From JAQGMJ01 sp036271855 (GTDB lineage: Bacteria; Pseudomonadota; Gammaproteobacteria; Burkholderiales; JAEUOS01), in NCBI GenBank assembly GCA_036271855.1, contig DATAZV010000456.1, positions 1 to 8,393 of the forward strand: a DNA stretch of 8,393 nt, written 5' to 3'. The notes under the pieces are model-generated. The model saw nothing but the letters and a program-made list of their open reading frames with translations, did not search any database and was not told the origin of the DNA. The first letter of the stretch is position 1. The number at the start of each line of letters is the position of its first letter. Below, piece after piece: positions 5,535 to 8,393 of this stretch. A program made the translations under genes and the position numbers.

Positions 5535-7552
5535 GCATCCCGCAACAGCAGGTGCTGCAGCAGGTGCAGCAGTTGTTTGGCATGGCGATGCAGCACCTGC
5601 AGGGCGGCAATCCGCAACTGGCCCGTGCGATGCTGGAGCAGGTGCGCAGCGTATGGCCCGAGCATCCCGGCACCTTGCATTACCTCGGCTTGCTGTGGGC
5701 GATGGAAGGTCGGCCGGTAGAGGGCGAGCAACTGTTGCGCCGCGCCCTGGCGCTGCGCCCCGACATTGCCGAAGCTCACCATCATCACGGCCTGGTATTG
5801 CGCAACATGGGGCAGGCCGAACTGTCCCTGGCCAGTTTCGGGCGCGCCCTCGCGCTGCGGCCGGAGATGCCGCAGGCCCATTGCGACCTCGGCCTGGCCC
5901 TGGAAGACCTGGGACGCCTGCAGGAGGCGGCGGCAGCCTACGGCAAGGCCGTGGCCCTGGCGCCGGATTTCGCCGATGCGCACAACAACCACGGCCTGGT
6001 GTTGCTGCGCCTGGAACAGCCGGCGCAGGCGCTTGCCGCTTTTCAGGCAGCGACGCGCGCCCAGCCGGGTTTCGCCCAGGCACAGAACAATTGCGGCCTC
6101 GCGCTCGAGGAACTTGCGCGCTACGGCGAGGCGCTGGCGGCCTATCAGCGTGCCGTCAGCGTCGCGCCCGGGCTGGCCGAGGCCTGGGACCATTGTGGCA
6201 ACGTGCTGCAAAAACTCGACCGCATCGATGAGGCGCTGGTCCATCACCAGCACGCGCTCGAACTCAAGCCCGATCATGCGCCGGCGTGGAACAACCGCGG
6301 CAATGCGTTGGCGCGCCTGCAGCGGCCGGTGGAAGCGATGCAGAGTCTGGACAAGGCGCTCGCGCTGGCGCCGGATTTCCCCGAGGCGCACAACAACCGC
6401 GGCAACCTGTTCGAGCGCCTGGGCCGCCACGCGGATGCGCTTGCCTGCTACGAGCGCGCCATCGCCTGCCGGGCGAATTACGCCGAAGCCTATTTCAACC
6501 GCGGCAACGCCCTGAGCGAACTGCAGCGCGATGACGAGGCGGTGCGCAGCTTTGACGAGTGCTTGCGCCTGGACCCCGGCCACGTGGCGGCGCGCAACAA
6601 CGTGTTCATGCATCACTTCCGCATCCTCGATGACCAGGAATTGATCGAGCGCCTCGGCATGGAAGCAGCCGCGGCCAGCCTGCGCGAAGAGGCGGCGCGG
6701 CGGCGCGAGGCGGGCGCGATCGCCGAGTTCCGCATCCGCCACGACCTGGAGCAGATCGAATATCTGTGTGGCCTGGGCCGCACCACGCCGGAACTGGAAC
6801 AGGCCGGGGAACGGCTGCGTGTGCTGCAGGACGCGCCGGCCGCCGGCGCCTACCCGTTCGAAAGCCTGCTGTTGCGGCATGCGGTGGCGCAGGACTTCGA
6901 GTCCTGCCTGGGTGACAACGACTGGCGCGGCATCGAAGAGCGTTATTTCGCCAGCCGCCCGGAGATGATCTGGATCGACAACCTGCTGTCGCCGCGCGCG
7001 CTCGAAGAACTGCAGCGGTTCTGCCTGGCCTCCACGGTATGGAAACGCGAATACGGCAATGGTTACCTCGGCGCCTTTGCGCCCCAAGGTTTCCTCAGCC
7101 CCCTGCATTTGCGTATCGCGTGCGAGCTCAAGGAGAAGATGCCGCGCATCTTCGGCCCGCACGCCCTGGAGCAGCTCTGGGCCTTTAAGTACGACACCCG
7201 CATGGCCAAGGGCATCAACGTGCATGCCGATTTTGCCCGCGTCAACCTCAATTTCTGGATCACCCCGGACGACGCCAACCTCGACCCGGAAACCGGCGGC
7301 ATGCTGATCTACGACGTGCCTTCGCCGGCCGACTGGCCGTTCCGCAAATACAACGAGAGCGAGCGCGGCATCTACGATTTTCTCCAGCAGAATCGGGCGA
7401 ACTGCGTGAAAGTGCCTTACCGCTGCAACCGCGCGGTGCTGTTCAACTCGATGCTATTCCACGAGACGGACGAAATCTCCTTCCGGGAAGGTTACGAGAA
7501 CCGGCGCATCAATGTCACCTACCTGTTCGGCCGGGGATTGATGACCGCCTGA
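5531..7552 (+). CDS. TPR protein with C-terminal 2OG-Fe(II) oxygenase-like domain
   Basis: The 673-aa product has two parts. Residues about 12-351 form ten TPRs in strict 34-residue register: the repeat-end Pro recurs at 43, 77, 111, 145, 179, 213, 247, 281 and 349 (Ala at 315), each followed by a helix such as AEAHNNRG. After a charged linker (about 352-480), residues about 490-673 resemble a 2-oxoglutarate/Fe(II) dioxygenase: an HxD at H565-A-D567, a distal H644 in LFHETDE, and R658/R659 14-15 residues later, the usual place for the 2OG carboxylate-binding Arg. The likely reaction is hydroxylation of a protein or small molecule; the substrate is unknown and could be held by the TPR groove. 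There is no signal peptide or membrane segment, so it should be cytoplasmic. ATG 5531 is the first start after an in-frame TGA at 5507. It has no Shine-Dalgarno, only GC-rich sequence, and overlaps an upstream ORF stop. There is no GT41 (OGT/SPINDLY) domain despite similar TPRs. Confidence 0.85.
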   Translation: MSIPQQQVLQQVQQLFGMAMQHLQGGNPQLARAMLEQVRSVWPEHPGTLHYLGLLWAMEGRPVEGEQLLRRALALRPDIAEAHHHHGLVLRNMGQAELSLASFGRALALRPEMPQAHCDLGLALEDLGRLQEAAAAYGKAVALAPDFADAHNNHGLVLLRLEQPAQALAAFQAATRAQPGFAQAQNNCGLALEELARYGEALAAYQRAVSVAPGLAEAWDHCGNVLQKLDRIDEALVHHQHALELKPDHAPAWNNRGNALARLQRPVEAMQSLDKALALAPDFPEAHNNRGNLFERLGRHADALACYERAIACRANYAEAYFNRGNALSELQRDDEAVRSFDECLRLDPGHVAARNNVFMHHFRILDDQELIERLGMEAAAASLREEAARRREAGAIAEFRIRHDLEQIEYLCGLGRTTPELEQAGERLRVLQDAPAAGAYPFESLLLRHAVAQDFESCLGDNDWRGIEERYFASRPEMIWIDNLLSPRALEELQRFCLASTVWKREYGNGYLGAFAPQGFLSPLHLRIACELKEKMPRIFGPHALEQLWAFKYDTRMAKGINVHADFARVNLNFWITPDDANLDPETGGMLIYDVPSPADWPFRKYNESERGIYDFLQQNRANCVKVPYRCNRAVLFNSMLFHETDEISFREGYENRRINVTYLFGRGLMTA

Positions 7553-7567
7553 GGGAGCAAAGTATCG

Positions 7568-7573
7568 TAAAAT
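7568..7573 (+). promoter_or_regulatory. Candidate -10 box and GC discriminator of the tRNA gene
   Basis: TAAAAT fits the -10 consensus at five of six positions, followed by the GC-rich stretch CCCGCCTG expected of growth-rate-controlled stable RNA promoters, with the tRNA starting 10 nt after the box. No convincing -35 exists at 16-18 nt upstream, where the end of the TPR gene lies. Confidence 0.4.
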
Positions 7574-7583
7574 CCCGCCTGTC

Positions 7584-7657
7584 GCGGGTGTAGCTCAATG
7601 GTAGAGCAGAAGCTTCCCAAGCTTACGACGAGGGTTCGATTCCCTTCACCCGCTCCA
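7584..7657 (+). tRNA. tRNA-Gly, anticodon CCC
   Basis: A complete 74-nt cloverleaf can be folded by eye. The acceptor stem GCGGGTG (7584-7590) pairs with CACCCGC (7647-7653), the discriminator is T and CCA is encoded (7655-7657). The D stem is GCTC/GAGC around AATGGTA. The anticodon loop is TTCCCAA with CCC at 7616-7618. The T arm contains GGTTCGATTCC. It reads GGG glycine codons and is very close in sequence to E. coli tRNA-Gly(CCC). The top pair of the anticodon stem (27-43) is a G-A mismatch. It begins 31 nt after the TPR gene and ends 14 nt before the DUF1304 start, so the latter probably shares its transcript. Confidence 0.97.
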
Positions 7658-7671
7658 GGATTTTCATCGAT

Positions 7672-8031
7672 ATGAAAACCGCCGCCAGCGTCGCCGTCGC
7701 CCTGATCGCGTTGCTGCACGTCTACATCCTGGTGCTGGAGATGTTTCTCTGGGACAAGCCGCGCGGCCGCCGCGCCTTCGGGTTGACGCAGGAATTCGCC
7801 ACCGCCAGCAAGGTGCTCGCCGCCAACCAGGGCCTGTACAACGGCTTTCTCGCCGCCGGCCTGGTCTGGGGCCTGGCCTGGCCCGCGGGCGGCGTTGCGG
7901 TGATGATCTTTTTTCTCGCCTGCATCATCGTCGCCGGGGTGTACGGCGCGGCCACCGCCAACCGGAAGATATTGTTCATCCAGGCGATTCCGGCGGGGAT
8001 TGCGCTTGCGCTGGTGCTGCTGGCCTATTAG
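7672..8031 (+). CDS. DUF1304 family small membrane protein
   Basis: The 119-aa product is almost entirely hydrophobic, with four predicted membrane helices at about residues 4-26, 50-70, 73-94 and 100-118. It matches the DUF1304 family, with LHVYILVLEMFLWDKPRGRR (15-34), FGLTQEF (36-42) and ANQGLYNGFLAAGL (51-64) as its most conserved parts, and the usual length near 120. The function of this family is not known. ATG 7672 lies 14 nt after the tRNA; the only purine stretch available for ribosome binding, AGGA at 7657-7660, starts on the last base of the tRNA CCA, with an 11-nt spacer. A strong terminator follows 18 nt after the stop. Family call is firm. Confidence 0.9.
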   Translation: MKTAASVAVALIALLHVYILVLEMFLWDKPRGRRAFGLTQEFATASKVLAANQGLYNGFLAAGLVWGLAWPAGGVAVMIFFLACIIVAGVYGAATANRKILFIQAIPAGIALALVLLAY

Positions 8032-8048
8032 GTCCGGCAAGGAAAATG

Positions 8049-8077
8049 AAAAGGCCGGGAGTATTCCCGGCCTTTTT
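8049..8077. terminator. Bidirectional rho-independent terminator
   Basis: GGCCGGGA (8053-8060) pairs with TCCCGGCC (8065-8072) around GTAT. It is flanked by AAAA on the left (8049-8052) and TTTTT on the right (8073-8077), giving a 12-bp stem overall and a T-run in both directions. It can end both the tRNA-DUF1304 transcript (+) and the rtcB-small gene transcript (-), which converge here. Confidence 0.92.
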
Positions 8078-8109
8078 CCAATCACCTCCAGACTGTTGAG
8101 TTGTTTGCT

Positions 8110-8295
8110 TTAACGATATTCAGCGACTTCGCGCAACACCGCCATTTTTTCGGCGCGGCGCAGTGCCCCTTGTTTCTTGCCGTGCACCCCCGCACCTTTC
8201 GCGCCCTGATTGTTCTTTAGCGCGATCAGCACGGGGTTGCGCGGTTTCATTGCTTTTGCCGCCTTGTGGGTCAGCATCGGGTTACGAGTCTTCAT
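8110..8295 (-). CDS. Small basic protein of unknown function, downstream of rtcB
   Basis: A 61-aa, Lys/Arg-rich protein (MKTRNPML to AEYR) starting at ATG 8295, four nt after the rtcB stop. The end of rtcB, AAGGGG then TAA, supplies a good Shine-Dalgarno about 8 nt before the ATG, so translation is very likely and probably coupled. The N-terminus contains a short internal repeat: MKTRNPML at residue 1 and MKPRNPVL at residue 16, so the second Met could be an alternative start giving 46 aa. The middle is Gly-rich (GAKGAGVHGKKQGA, about 39-52) and the end is helical and basic (LRRAEKMAVLREVAEY). No signal peptide or membrane segment. I do not recognise the family with certainty; the composition suggests RNA or ribosome binding, which is inference. 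A bidirectional terminator follows 33 nt later. Confidence 0.7.
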   Translation of the reverse strand: MKTRNPMLTHKAAKAMKPRNPVLIALKNNQGAKGAGVHGKKQGALRRAEKMAVLREVAEYR

Positions 8296-8299
8296 CGGC

Positions 8300-8393
8300 T
8301 TACCCCTTGATGCAAACAACCTGTTTCAGGGTATGCACAACTTCGACCAGGTCTTCCTGGTTGGCCATCACCACGTCGATGTCCTTGTAGGCG
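8300..8393 (-). CDS. rtcB: RNA-splicing ligase RtcB, C-terminal end
   Basis: Thirty C-terminal codons are present, ending at TAA 8302-8300; the rest lies beyond the window edge. The reading AYKDIDVVMANQEDLVEVV followed by HTLKQVVCIKG is the characteristic RtcB C-terminus (YKDIDxVM...DLVEVVHTLxQVVCxKG). RtcB is a Mn- and GTP-dependent ligase joining RNA 2',3'-cyclic phosphate (or 3'-phosphate) and 5'-OH ends, used in RNA repair; the catalytic His and Cys residues are outside the window. It is followed after 4 nt by the small basic gene on the same strand. In many bacteria rtcB neighbours rtcA or the release factor prfH; neither is seen on this side. Confidence 0.93.
   Translation of the reverse strand, partial: AYKDIDVVMANQEDLVEVVHTLKQVVCIKG

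Noticed and set aside
5544..5569. CAGCAGGTGC direct repeat at the start of the TPR gene
   Set aside because: It simply encodes a Gln/Val/Leu-rich helix (QQVLQQVQQ) and is in frame; no sign of a mobile or recombination site.
5153..7225. A 690-codon open frame on the minus strand opposite the TPR-oxygenase gene
   Set aside because: It mirrors the plus-strand gene in a GC-rich genome, is rich in Arg, Gln and Ala without any domain, and the plus-strand reading has ten clean TPRs.
8296..8319. TTG start at 8319 for the small basic protein
   Set aside because: It lies within the rtcB coding end and has no ribosome site, whereas ATG 8295 follows AAGGGG at good distance.

Overview
The window looks like chromosomal DNA of a GC-rich betaproteobacterium. 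Burkholderiales, perhaps Oxalobacteraceae such as Massilia or Janthinobacterium relatives, is my inference from protein wording, high third-position G+C and the thiS-thiG-trmB arrangement; no 16S or search result supports it. Most genes are housekeeping or common conserved families. I see no transposase, integrase, CRISPR array or prophage gene.

Layout. 1-318 (+): the last 105 residues of undecaprenyl-diphosphatase (uppP), cut by the window edge. 331-399: tandem inverted repeats, one with a T-run, ending the minus-strand cluster. 401-2885 (-): a compact cluster read thiS, thiG, trmB, then a secreted LprI/DUF1311-like protein. 2965-4140 (-): an integral membrane acyltransferase of family 3. 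4196-5032 (+): a DUF72/YecE-like protein diverging from it. 5033-5530: a mostly non-coding leader region with several perfect hairpins, a candidate promoter and a doubtful 74-aa ORF whose TGA overlaps the next ATG. 5531-7552 (+): a 673-aa protein with ten in-register 34-residue TPRs followed by a 2OG-Fe(II) oxygenase-like domain. 7584-7657 (+): tRNA-Gly(CCC). 7672-8031 (+): a DUF1304 membrane protein. 8049-8077: a bidirectional terminator. 8110-8393 (-): a small basic protein downstream of the C-terminal end of rtcB, cut by the window edge.

How the genes work together. ThiS is the sulfur carrier and ThiG the synthase for the thiamine thiazole ring, so these two form a real functional pair; trmB (tRNA m7G46 methylation) and the DUF1311 gene appear to be carried along in the same transcript. 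RtcB (RNA ligase) and the small basic protein are 4 nt apart and probably co-translated. The rest are independent units.

The parts most worth a second look are the TPR-dioxygenase fusion with its structured, possibly translationally coupled leader, and the uncharacterised small basic protein coupled to rtcB. Neither is shown to be a new system by sequence alone.
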